From positions 2,947,359 through 3,011,358 of the forward strand of contig JANAVB010044018.1 of assembly GCA_029216955.1 (NCBI GenBank): 64,000 bases of DNA, written 5' to 3'. This stretch comes from Iris pallida. Lineage: Eukaryota > Streptophyta > Magnoliopsida > Asparagales > Iridaceae. Below, piece by piece: positions 45,498 to 56,777 of this stretch (positions are counted from its first letter, which is position 1; each line of letters begins with the position of its first letter). The notes under the pieces are model-generated. The model was not told the origin of the DNA and ran no database searches. It was given only the letters and a program-made list of their open reading frames with translations. A program made the position numbers and the translations under genes.

Positions 45498-47144
45498 TGT
45501 CACACCCCGATCTTGGAAGATCGAAAACTAGCCACTGGGCATGATGTCGTATAAGTCTAGATTGTACTTGTACAAGACAACCATTATAGTTCCCGGTATT
45601 TCTCATAAAACAACGACAATACAGCAAAACAAGCAGATGAGTTGAAGACACAACAAGTTATGAAGAAATATGTTACTTTATTGATAATTGCAATATATTA
45701 CAAGACTTGCAGCTCAATATAGAGTTTATAGAAGATTACAATGACTTTTGAATAGCCAACTGAATTCACTTTCCATTAGGCTTATAACCGAACATGCTGA
45801 CTTGGCTTACAATGAACTTGTTTATTTGGCTTACAATCTCACTGTTATATCTGAGTGATATTATTCCATACATTATGTCCCGTATAGCAGAAGACATCGT
45901 CTTACGAGAAGAGCTTCTTTACACCCATCCGATTCATCGATACAAACCACTGATCAAACCCATGCACGAGCACATGTAATGATGCCTACAAACGTAGGTC
46001 AGTACATTCATCTATGTACTGGCGAGCGATGCTGGCCTAACACACGAAAGAAGACAATACTAATTAATCATGTGATAGGAACGTTATTAACGTGGTCTTT
46101 CTCGTTGCCTTAGGGTCAATTCTAGTTTATATCCAACAAGAAGTAAAGCATGCAATTCTCAAGCACCATAATGTAAAACATATGTGCTATCACCCTTTTT
46201 GGTGATTCTTACCCACGATCATGTAGCCATCCCTTTACAGTTATAACACTTACTCTGCCTGCATAAGACATTGTTAGAAACAATATCATATTTATCATTT
46301 TTGTCACCATTCAGGTGATTCTTACCAACAGCCGATATCCTTTCCTGTATATGATTCATAATTTACTCTGCCTATATAAGATATCATTAGCATGCGACTT
46401 GTCTATATGAAGGTCACTAGTGACACGCTATCTTGGACTATAATGGTAAACGACTAACTCCAAATATGTTGCGAGCCTATGGGAGGTTTTCGAATCACCG
46501 TGCTACTACTTTAGCACCATGGACATATAATGCATGATAAGGAAAACTATATAAATAAGCCACCATTCTCATCCATCTAGCCACCATTGCCTTGACCTGA
46601 GCTCACAAATACCATTGCCCAATCCAGGGACTTATCTGCCCAAACTAGGGACTTAATCATTCCCCCTCTTTGATACCATACATCTTTCCCATCGGAACTC
46701 AATGTACTAACCACCTAATTCTTAGGACTTAGCATCTGTGTTACTACGTTCATCAAGTTGACACTCGATATACCCACCTTCCAAGTATTTAGGACTTTTG
46801 CTTTACCTGTCATGTATTTTATTGCAACACGCAAGAACACATATTCATAAAATGGTTTACAACAGTTTTCGATCATGTTATTAATTATCTTTTATTATCT
46901 TTTTGGGTTCCATGTATGATAATATTTAGCAACTTAATAAGAAATATAGCATACAGTCTTTTTTATTAAGCATGAAGCTAAAGGATCTTCGAAGGGTTCA
47001 ACACTAATCAAATTTATAAAATGGTTTCGCCACGATTTGCCACTTTTGTATAGCCTTTCGAGCAATCCTTCGTATATTCCCAAGTCCAACAAGGCTTTAA
47101 CGTACCAACCAGCCATCATAATGTACCGTGCGGGTCGGGGCACA
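45498..47144 (-). repeat. 3' LTR of gypsy B
   Basis: Plus-strand ends are TGTCACACCCCG and TCGGGGCACA, giving TG...CA in element orientation. It is a diverged relative of the gypsy A LTR; both share GGGCATGATGTCGTA-like and CATCTATGTACTGGCGAGC blocks. It is 1647 bp, shorter than the gypsy A LTR. It interrupts the gypsy C gag after GCGAG, the expected target duplication, whose other copy is outside the window. Confidence 0.8.
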
Positions 47145-47907
47145 ATAATATATACCACTCAAAAAAAGTTTTATCCTCGAAATTTAAATAAAACTCATCC
47201 CCGTAACTTCAACAGAATTTATGAAACTTCCCATGATCAATTTATATTATTTATCATTTATCCGCAATATCTCGATTGATTTCAGATAATGTACTATCTC
47301 GCCACAACATTTCAAATTTGATTCAAAGTAGTTTATCATCTATGTTCTTTACTCTAACACTCGTACAATTTCTTTAGCACATGATAATCCTCCTCCGTGA
47401 CTTTGTTTGAATTCAGCATACCACTTAGTTTGGATCATACACATATTTTAAGCATCCCAGAAATAGATGTATTTCAACCAAGTTCAGTAATAGAGAAAAC
47501 GAACGAGCTATAGGTATAATTTCATTCCCGAATGTCAGCAAATCCTCGTGGGCAACTCGTATAGTCTCAACTCATTTATTCAATACCCTAACCAACTAAT
47601 AATACAATTAATGTTACCAATTCCATCTCGAGTAGTTTCCACATTCGATCCAAAATTTCTTAAAGTATTTCGACATAGTTATACCATGTTTTCCAACGAA
47701 TCCAGAGTTTCCTTTTCAAGTCCATTGTCATTCATGCCACCGATAAAGTTAATAGCCACATTTTATTTCAATACCATGATTCTCATCGATCAACTCATGT
47801 ACCCATTATCGTTCGCATCCATACACTTTATTTGCAACTTGTAAATTTCTAGTTTATGATCCATCTTCCAAGTTGTACCATCATTCATTTTTAACAAAAT
47901 TTGCCAC
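47145..47907 (-). mobile_element. Gypsy B interior, left part
   Basis: It begins with TATATACCACTC and the tail TTTTATCCTCGAAATTT, matching the same feature at 1797-1830 in gypsy A. It also shares a TTTGGATCATACACATATTTTA-like segment near 47430 (key word TACACATATTTTA). No gag-pol frame is visible. It ends in GCCAC, where T1 inserted, and continues at 61085. Confidence 0.75.
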
Positions 47908-48999
47908 TGTTTCACTTAACAAAATGCCTAGAAATTGGATTTTGAAAATAAAACGAGAAAAAGTACAAGAAGTACAAATTTGATTCTGGGAAGTATTACT
48001 ATGTAAGTCTGATCTGTAAATGATCACTTTGTTTCTTGGACCATACGATGATGATGAAGATCACTGCTAGAAGATGAACAATTGGAAGAACTAAGCACCA
48101 GAAAGGTATCAACGCACTTGGGCACTGATGGCAAGGCCGAATGCTTTCCTGCTTTGCTTCACTCTGTTCTGAAAGAAAAGTTGAAGAAGAATGCTCCGAA
48201 AAATCAAAGTCTCTGGGCTCTGATCTCTATGTATTCTCTCATTTCTCTCTGTCTGTCTATATGAGAAAAATCAGTCTATTTATAGACTTGGTTTCTTGTG
48301 CGTAAAAACTCAACAAAAGTTCCATCTTTACGCTGACAACTGCCACCTATGACCAAAGTCATCCTCAGCATACGTTGACACGTGTCCCATCATTTCAATA
48401 AGAATAGGATGCACGTACACACGTTCTTCGAGATGTGTGGCATGAAAGCCATGTAGGCAAACCACGTTCTGAATTGGAATAGGGCGTAAAACAACCCAAA
48501 TATACCCTGAGCGTAAAGTAGTAGACTAGGCATACTTAGCCCTGATGTAGACTTTCCGCGTAAAGTGGTTGTTAAATAACCTTGAGCGTAAAAGTAGCCC
48601 AAATAAACCTTACGCACACGTCAGCCGTTGAGCGTAAAAACTCGTATAGTCTCCGTGCGTAAAAGAAGCCATATTATGAGCGTAAAGTGGCTCAGTCCAC
48701 ATACTAAACGACAAATGGGCCTCTGTGTAAAACAAATCCCTTTAATTTCTGTGACATATGCCATCATTAAATCTTTATGTCAGACTTTGCATTAAATGCA
48801 AGACTTGACAGCTTTGTCCAGCATAAAAGTGGCTAGCCCGTCTTGGGCGTAAAATCATTAGCTTTGACCCGGGCATAAAATGATTAGCCTACTTCGGGCG
48901 TAAAGTGATTAGCCGCTCTTTGGCGTAAAGTGGATCGATTTGAATGGAATGATTCTTATCTTTGACTCACTCTTATGAAGCACTTTTTACGCTCCTACA
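47908..48999 (-). repeat. 3' LTR of T1
   Basis: This 1092-bp LTR has 13 exact GCGTAAA/TTTACGC motifs: 48300, 48327, 48484, 48511, 48558, 48586, 48632, 48657, 48680, 48847, 48898, 48923 and 48986. A given 7-mer is expected about 0.13 times here by chance. Near-matches such as GCATAAA lie between them. Confidence 0.93.
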
Positions 49000-49012
49000 A
49001 GACCCCCTTCAA
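49000..49012 (-). promoter_or_regulatory. Polypurine tract of T1
   Basis: The minus strand reads GAAGGGGGTCT directly before the 3' LTR, a typical Tat/Ogre plus-strand primer. Confidence 0.88.
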
Positions 49013-49054
49013 AGTTTTCAAATATCTTCAAATTTTGAAACACTTTGAACAGAA

Positions 49055-49186
49055 GCGTAAAAGTTGAGATTTGACCAGTCAGCGTAAAATTCGGGATACT
49101 CAACAGTCATCCGCGTAAAAGTGGGGATATCCAACAGTCGGCATAAAATCTGGAATTTAAACCGATTTGAAAATTCCTTATAAATA
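49055..49186 (+). promoter_or_regulatory. Promoter region of the T1 plus-strand gene
   Basis: Three exact GCGTAAA motifs (49055, 49082, 49113) lie upstream of a TATAAATA box at 49179-49186. The ATG follows at 49283. The layout matches T2 (TATA at 37053, ATG at 37135). The box points away from the LTR into the element, opposite to gag. Confidence 0.65.
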
Positions 49187-49282
49187 GGGTTTTTTCGGGG
49201 AGAGAAAGAACTTTACTTTGTTTCCTTGCTCCCGTAATCCCGATCCTTCTTGAACTCTCTTCTTCCTCTTGCATTCCATTCG

Positions 49283-52200
49283 ATGGCCCCCAAGAGGTCC
49301 GCCGTCGGCAGCAGTAAAGGGAAGAAAGCCATTGACTCCTCATCGGCAGAACATGTGAAAACTCCCGTTCGATCATCAACATCACACCGACAACCCAACC
49401 CAGCCGTAGCTCCGCCTATAAAGGGCAAAGTACTCCCTTATGGCCGTAGAACTTTATCGGAGAAGAAAAAGGTCTTTTATTTCACACCCACGTTATACGT
49501 GTTAGCGTAGAAATTGAGATAAACAAATTACGCCCACGTTATACGTGTTAGCGTAAAGCTCAAAAATACGCCCACGTTTATACGTGTCAGCGTAAAATTG
49601 AAATACGCCCACATCTAATGTGCCAGCGTAAAAACTAAAATACGCCCACATCTAATGTGCCAGCGTAAAAACTGAAATACGCCCATATCTAATGTGCCAG
49701 CGTAAATTCCCAAAAAATAAAAAAGACTTTGTATAAAAACAAAAGACTTTTTTAGAAAACTTTTTTACTTTTCAGATCCATTTATCTGCATAAATGACAT
49801 CAAATTAGATTTTCCCTAACTTGATTTTCTTTTCTGTTTGCAGTGGACTTGCAAATTCACCCTCTTGCAGAAGTCTTTGGCTCGTCAGTTGGCATGGTGG
49901 GTTCGAACTATCTAGAAGATTTATCTCATGTCCAATTTCCTCAATCGAACCCTGAATACCCTATAGAGAGGGCACAACTGATAGCAGCTCAAGGGGATAG
50001 GATGTTGCTATCCATGACGAATGGAAATTTGTTGACTTCACTAGATGTACAACAATTTGCACAACCGGCCTTCTTGTTTGGGGACGCAATTGACTGCAAA
50101 TCCCAGACACACCCCAAGGAGTCTTGGGTATTCAAATTTGGGGATAGAGCCATGTATCTCCCAGATATGGACAGAGATTATCCTTTGTCAGCATTTTTTC
50201 ATGCTACCCACAATCGACAAATGCTGTAGAATTTGACTCCTAATAGTTATGGAAGACCAGGTAGAATTGTTTTCAAGAGGGAGCATGCTAATGACATGGG
50301 GTATTTTTTTAGTGTTCCCAATAGTGGTGTCACTTCTATTTTTGGCCTCATGCCAGGAGCTAATCCCAGTGAAGACTCGGGTTTAGTTCAACCAGTACAA
50401 ACTCCGATGTTCGTCAACAAATTTATGATGGCTGCTGTATTGTATCCTCAGACGAACCCCAGGCTTCCGGGATGGTTGACTCCATTCAATCAAAACTGGA
50501 TCCAGATAAGTATTTGGATGATAAAGAACTTTGAAGCAGAGCTGAAAGACATTAGTTTGTATGAGGCGATAGCTTCCACTAGTCAGGGTATTCCTTCGAA
50601 CGAAAACCTATTTCTGGCATTGATGGAAATGTACATGAGTTCGACTGGAACTTTTGCCACCCCGAAAGGCGAAATGGGCCTTGCTCTTCATGAGATGCAG
50701 TTTATCTCGAAGCTGTCGATGGGGGAAGCCCCATATGAGGAATACGTTCCCTCCAACAGAGAACTGGCTGAAATCAGAGAGACTAATCCTCAGTTGATTG
50801 AGGTATATGAGGAATTGATGTGTCACTACATGGTCTGTACCACAATGCATGAAAGTACATCTCATTTGGCGTACATCAACAAGTGGACGACTTATCTCTT
50901 CTTCCATAAGGATAAGATATCCAAGGAAAACAAAGAAAGGTTTCAGAAAAACAAAGCTCTGGCAATCAATATAGATTCGACAATCCCTTCTAACAAAATT
51001 AGGGATATGATGATTGCCTACAAATTCCCTAATAAATATCTGTCTACATAGACACTGCCGGAACTGAAGCCTTGAGCTTCCTTAGATATGGTAGTCAGAA
51101 AATCTCTAGGAGAGCTCTACTGGCAGACTTTCTTTCTTTATGGCTGAAAAGATGGGTGGTGTCGGGTATTGGTACTGTTGACAGAATCCACCATAGTGTA
51201 CTATGGCCAGCAGTACGTCTGGTTTTTAAAATCAGGATTAACCTGCTATCAGCCATGGTGTGTCGAATAAATGCAGGTTTAAGGACCTTCGGCGAGGAGT
51301 TAATCAACAATGCTCCTCATCGGAATGTTTTCCCTAGGAAAGAAATGTCCTACACTTATCTGATGGGATGGATGTTGCATCACAACTGCAGATTGTTGCC
51401 ACTAGGCCCGGGTGATGATGCAGAGGTCTTCCTCCAAAAATTCAGCAAAGCTACATTGACCGCTACGACTGTGGCGGATACCCGGGCAGTTCTAAATTAT
51501 TCTTATGGTTGGAACTTCTTCTGCACTCGGCCACAAGTTCCAGCAGATTGCTTTGGCTTTCAGTTTGAAGATGAAGTCGAAAGAAGAGCGGTATTGCCAT
51601 CATCAGTCTTCAGATGGTTTCAATGCATCAAACCTTCTCACTTGATATATAGAAATAAAGATAATTGTGCGTTTGAACCATATCTACCTAGTAGGTTCTC
51701 TCTCCAATTTGGATATGACCAACTTCATATTGGTAACCCCTCTACTAACTTCCGTCATTATGGAAAATTATTCGACGGTGCTAGGGGTTGAAGATATTTC
51801 AATGCTGTTCGTACTGGTGCCAAGTTAAGAGTCTCAACCGCCACTAGTACTACAGAGCTACGTATACTTCATACGTATGCTCACTTTTATGCTTCAATTC
51901 GTTCTTTTGCCCACGGCTACAATATGAGGGGTAGTCTGAGGTGGCCTAAAGAAGGAGATATTGAGGAGCAGGTCAGGGTACCAGCAGACATCCCTGATGA
52001 TACTGGCATTCCAGATCCATATTTGGAAGTTATCCCAACAGGAGTTGGGGAACCAGCTGCAGAACCTATCATCATTGGCAAAGGCCGAAAAAGAAAACAA
52101 AGTGCAGCCGTCACATTTCCAGAGAAAACTCCAGAAAAGAAGAAGAAGTCCACCACAAAAGGGCCTTCCAAACCGAGAGCCCTTACTCCAGAAGATGACA

Positions 52201-54118
52201 CTTTGATTATAGGGGATCATCTTGTCAGTTCTTCTTCAGTTCATCCAGGAGAAGGATCTTCAGCCCCTCCACCAGTAGTTAGATCAGAAGCTGTAACACT
52301 TTTGTCCCCTGGACGTCTTAGCACCTCACTCCATTTATCTTTGCCAACCAAGGCACAAGTCACAGGGGGTGCTACTGCTGTATCTACTGTTGATCGAGAC
52401 CGTATTCCATCAGATGAACCGGCTCTCAACTTTGATGATGATGATTGGGATGGCGATTACGATTCATATCTTGAACATAACGCACATATTCCAGGTATCA
52501 TACAAAACCTATATGGAATTATGTACCATGATTTTGTATATTAACTTATTTTGTTCATTTTGTAGATGTCATCATTGCACCAAAGCCTATGGCTCCTCCT
52601 CCTCAAGAAGAAGATATTTATAAAGAAAATGAGGAATCTGAGGATGAAACTTCTTCTTCAAAAGAAGAAGACGCAGATGAGGAGGAAGTTCAACAACACG
52701 AGATGGAGTTTCAAGAAGAATATCCTCCATCGTTAGATGTACAACAAGCACAACCTGAAATGTCCTCTCCTGCTGAAGACCAGCACAAAGAAAAGACCAC
52801 AATAGGCCTCACTATAGGTGATGATAGAGCTGCTGGAGGAGAACCAAATTTGAATAAAGAAGCAGCTGTAGAAAATTTCACTGCAATTGAAGCGATAAAA
52901 AATCCTGTGGAGCAAACCATTGAAGAAAATGCTGAAAGCATTCTTGAATCGCCAATTGAAACTGGGGAAGCTATAATAACATCTTCTATTATTGCTACTG
53001 ATTCAGTACCAGCTTCTGACGAGCCAATGCCAGAACCTGAACCGGCTCCCGCAATTGTCACCACATCCACCGATATTACCGCCACCAGAACTCCAAAAAC
53101 GGCTGGAGTAACAAATATTGAAGACATTGCTCCCGAAGCTCTTGGGAATCAATTGGCTGTGGCAGCAGTAACAACAACAATTCCATCTCAGCCTGTTGTT
53201 ACACCAATGATATCTGTTGGTGTTGGAGATATAATCCCTGAAGCTCCTAGGGATCAATTGGCCATGACAGCAGTAACAGCAACGTCCTCGTCTCAACCGG
53301 CTGTCATACCAACAACATCTATTTCTGGTCTCCAAAGAAGAGATCTACTAGATATTGCTGCCACACCGAGCTCCAGCATAGATATGAATCTCCTAGTTGA
53401 GATTCATACTGAGACCTTTTATAAAACTCTAGCAACCCTAATAAAAATGGTACTGAATAAGGGCCTCAGTTACGAGATTTTGAAGACAGCGATGGCTCTG
53501 ACCATTAAGAATATTGCTATATTCGATGATGCTGGGAGAGCTGCAGTATTGGAGAAAATTGTAGAGGACCTTGAACAGCCAATCAATGAATACCTCAAGC
53601 TATCAAGGGAGACTGTTGAAAGTCTCATCCAGGAGGAATATGACGCCTTAACAGCTGATTATCTTGCTCGAAAGACTACATATAATGAAGCTCTTCATGA
53701 ACATAGTCTGAAAGTTGCCAAAGAGAAAGCTTTTTTGGCTGGAATAAAGCCCGCACTGCATAGTCATAGAGTAGCTTACCTTGCTTTGAACATAGATATT
53801 CAGAATAAAAATGATAAGATCCATGAAGTTGAAGCTGAATTAGCTCGCTTGAAGGCTGAAAGAGAAAAAATGATCGATGCTCAGAATCTGCACCTCACTC
53901 AGAGCTCCATTTTAGAAGAACAAGCCTTCGAGGATGAATCAACTATCAGAACCCTTGATTAAGCCAAGGATCATCTGATAATCAGTTTTGCTGGACTTTC
54001 TCGTATTTGTACCCCTGAAGCTCGACGTGCTGAAGCTACTAAAAAGGTTGTGAGTTCTCGTGACAAGCGACTGGAAGAACTACAGAAGTTGCTTCAAGAT
54101 GTTTATACTCCACCTTAG
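49283..54118 (+). pseudogene. T1 plus-strand extra gene: plant-mobile-domain-like protein, three exons
   Basis: Exon 1 (49283-49424) encodes MAPKRSAVGSSKGKK through APPIK. Intron 1 (49425-49843) ends TTTGCAG and now starts GC where T2 has GT, at the same position and phase. Exon 2 (49844-52494) encodes a domain with GEMGLALHEMQFISKL, EEYVPSNREL and YLPSRFSLQFGYDQL, hallmarks of the plant mobile domain known from extra ORFs of Tat elements and from DNA transposons. Intron 2 (52495-52565, GT-AG, 71 bp) keeps the frame. Exon 3 (52566-54118) is acidic and Pro/Thr-rich and ends in a coiled-coil-like segment with ELARLKAEREK. Stops at 50227, 51789 and 53960 and one frameshift near 51050 break about 1,450 codons. 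Its molecular role is unknown. Confidence 0.75.
49508..49710. repeat. 37-bp minisatellite in intron 1 of the T1 plus-strand gene
   Basis: Units such as AATACGCCCACATCTAATGT plus GCCAGCGTAAAAACT repeat about five times. GCGTAAA occurs at 49551, 49590, 49626, 49663 and 49700, spaced 36-39 bp. The T2 gene has its own minisatellite, with a different motif, in the same intron. Confidence 0.9.
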
Positions 54119-54283
54119 AAGAACTCCTTGTCATCTTTTATCTCATTCATTTTTGTAATATTTTCATAAGGAATGAATGAAATATTTATTTTGTGATCCT
54201 ATCATTTTAAAATAAACAATAGGTATGAGGCGGAAAATACTTATCAGCGGTTATATGAACATAACAAGTCTTTTAAACTCAAT
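54119..54283. other. Tail after the T1 plus-strand gene
   Basis: The region just after the last stop is AT-rich with AATGAATGAAATA and AAATAAAC words that could serve as plant polyadenylation signals for the plus-strand gene. No coding frame is present. Confidence 0.4.
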
Positions 54284-54510
54284 AGTTTGTATCTATCCAC
54301 AGGAAATATGGACATGATAGATAATCAAATCTTACTTTCTGTTTTAGAGTATGCAATACTATCAGAGGTAATATGGACATGATAGTAAGAACTCAAAGAA
54401 AAGTAGATTAATATCTATGCAGAGGTCGAAGGAACATGATAGATAGGAAAAGCAAGTAGATTTAACATTTATCCAGAGGTCTTGAGAACATGATAAATAA
54501 TAATCCGGTT
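54284..54510. repeat. Subrepeats in T1 between the plus-strand gene and pol relic
   Basis: Four units of about 55-65 bp contain CAGAGGTAATATGGACATGATAG, cut here to GGTAATATGGACATGATAG and variants, near 54299, 54363, 54421 and 54474. The related word GGTAATATGGACGTGA occurs in the same location in T2. Confidence 0.8.
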
Positions 54511-54536
54511 TTTTAATCAACTGGTAAGATAGAAGA

Positions 54537-55338
54537 TCAAAATTTCTCTCCGAAGAGACGAGTAATCAGCTTAACCAAACCTTGGTAGCTGGGGATTAAG
54601 ATGACAGATATGTCAATATTAATGAAAGAATGAATGAACCAATATGGCCTAAGGATCATTCTCAAATGGCTCGGATTCACCATCAATTTGAACCATGTAA
54701 GCTGAAAATATTTGCTCAGATTCATCATAATAGTCTCTTTTAACACACAAGGAGTGAAAAATATCAGATTCAATGAATTGGACTTCTTCTGAATCTGATG
54801 ATTGTGAAGAGCTAGAAGAGAATTCTTCTTGTATATCTTCATTAAACATATAGGACGGATCATATCCCAATCCATGATGAGTTTTCTGGTAGAACGGATC
54901 ACCACGTAATGGTAGTCGTCTACCTTTGCCTTGATTGAGACCTTGCATAGTCTTTAAATCATATCCTATGTTCTAGATAATTTTGAGAGATTGTTGACTA
55001 TATCTGTCAATTCGGATTCTTCCTTTATCTTTATCTCTCAAATCATCTGTCTGAGCAACATAGATATTTCTAGCCAGGCCAAACACAATTTGGCGCTTGT
55101 TTTTCTTATCAGGCGGAACCACGAAATAAGATTCTTTGTGACATCTATAAGTTACACAAGCTTGCGATGAAGCGGCTATAGGAAGAAGATAGGGAGAAGA
55201 TGTTAGAAACCTTTGAGCATAAGGTCCAACATCGACATGAGGAGGAAAAGAATTTTTTTTATTGTCAATGTATAAGGTTTCCTCTGTGTCTATGTCGTCT
55301 TTATATTGATGACTTTGATTACCAGAAGATAAAGTCAT
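54537..55338 (-). pseudogene. T1 region downstream of protease with a G-patch-like motif
   Basis: Two frames in phase with each other are separated by one stop near 54973. The second contains GLNQGKGRRLPLRGD and HHGLGYDP, the glycine-rich motif that normally lies between protease and RT in Tat and other plant gypsy pols. It ends without any RT motif, and the plus-strand gene's subrepeats follow. RT, RNase H and integrase are therefore deleted beyond this point. Confidence 0.7.
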
Positions 55339-55883
55339 TCTTTCAATAAACTTGATACCATATACTCAAAAAGGAAATCTTCATTGATATCAAAAAGTAC
55401 AGAATGATCAATATTTATATCATTTACAATTTGACTGCTATGCTTCGGATTAATCACTAGTAGATTATCATCCGTCTTCTGCGTAGATTTGCCAAGATTG
55501 ACAATCAGAGGAGGTTCTGGATCATTCGTACGAACTGTACGCCCTTTGACTTTGATCACAAGTGGTTGAACTTGGCTTTTAACAGGAATATTTACTGATT
55601 CCTCAGATGAAGCTTGAGTTCTTCCTTTAACCTTGATCATCAAAGGTTGATTGTTGACAGATTGGGGTTGGATTCGCCCTTTGACTTTGATATTCAAAGG
55701 TTGCTCTTCTGGCGGATCTTCGTTAATAGACTGATCTTCGGCAGATGATTGATCTTCAGCCATCTCTGATATCTCTTTCACATGCTCTTGTTTGTAAAGC
55801 CTTGAGTCAGAAAAATAGGCTTCAACACCTTTGAAAGGATTGATATCAGCAAACTCAGTCTTTATAACCCCTTGGGGATCCAC
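55335..55883 (-). pseudogene. T1 protease-RT linker with VKGR repeats
   Basis: This continues the protease frame after a single TAA at 55896-55898. It contains DPQGVIKTEFADINPFKGVEA, shortened here to its key block INPFKGVEAYFSDS, as in the Tat pol linker. Three copies of PL(N/M/V)IKVKGR follow at about 55540-55700. The repeats are rich in Lys and Arg. No catalytic function is expected. Confidence 0.7.
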
Positions 55884-55895
55884 ATACTTGAAACA

Positions 55896-56702
55896 TTAGT
55901 GGAGAGTCGAAGGCACGATGTTATGCTCATGTAACCATGGTCTTCCAAGAAGAATATTGTAGTATACGTCTGAGTTAATAACATAAAATGTTGCCATAGT
56001 TCGAAGATAACCAATCTGAATCTTCAGACGAATCTTCCCCAGTGGTTTGCTCTTTCCAGAGTTGAAACCAACTATTGTGGTACTACTGTAAGTCAGATCA
56101 CTAGTAGGAATCCTCAATGGTCTTAGCATACTTTGAAGAATTATGCTAATGGAAGACCCAGGATCAATGTAAATTCTGTCAACTTCAATGGATTCGATAT
56201 ACCCAGTGTAACACAAAGGCCTATCATGCTTGTTATACTTCAACAGCATATCTTCTTGTGTGAAGGTGATGTTGGAAATTGCTTCCATCATACTATGACA
56301 TTGCGGGCATGATACTGGTATATTGTCAGGAGTCTTGAGTTGAGCTAAGCAGGAATCAGCTTGTAGCAAAGCTTCACTTAAAGTTTCACAGCTTTCTCTA
56401 GAAAGACGAAGCAACTCGAAAATAGATAATCTAGCCGGAGTATTAGCTAACTGGGCTAAAATATCAAATTTATAGGGTTTCATCACCACCCCCTGACTGG
56501 AAGTAGACTTCAAAGGGACATCGAAGCGTACCGTTTTCTGTTTTCCCTTTTCAACCACACCAGGAGCAAGAGACGGTTGAGTTGATGGTGTTTCAACATT
56601 CTCAGCTTCCTTGGAGGATCCCTCATAATCTTTGTGGTACTCTTTTCCAGATCTTGTACCAGCAAAAGTTTCTTCTTCAGACTCAGAAGAAGGAAGTACC
56701 AT
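55896..56702 (-). pseudogene. T1 aspartic protease domain
   Basis: This frame is in phase with gag, separated by one stop at 56778-56780. It contains VDRIYIDPGSSISIIL near 56150-56190, the retropepsin active-site loop (D-x-G-S-S), then TTIVGFNSGKSKPLGKI and YYNILLGRPWLHEHNIVPS, the conserved end of gypsy protease. It would cleave the gag-pol polyprotein. It is interrupted by TAA at 55896-55898 just after the LGRPWLH block. Confidence 0.85.
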
Positions 56703-56777
56703 ATTGTAGGATTTAATCTTCCTTTCCTTAGCCTTCTTCTTGTGAGGATTGTTATCATAATTTAAACCTTCTGCCTT

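Noticed and set aside
52711..53335. Minus-strand frames opposite exon 3 of the T1 plus-strand gene
   Set aside because: They are shadows of the low-complexity coding strand, which has splice signals and a longer frame.
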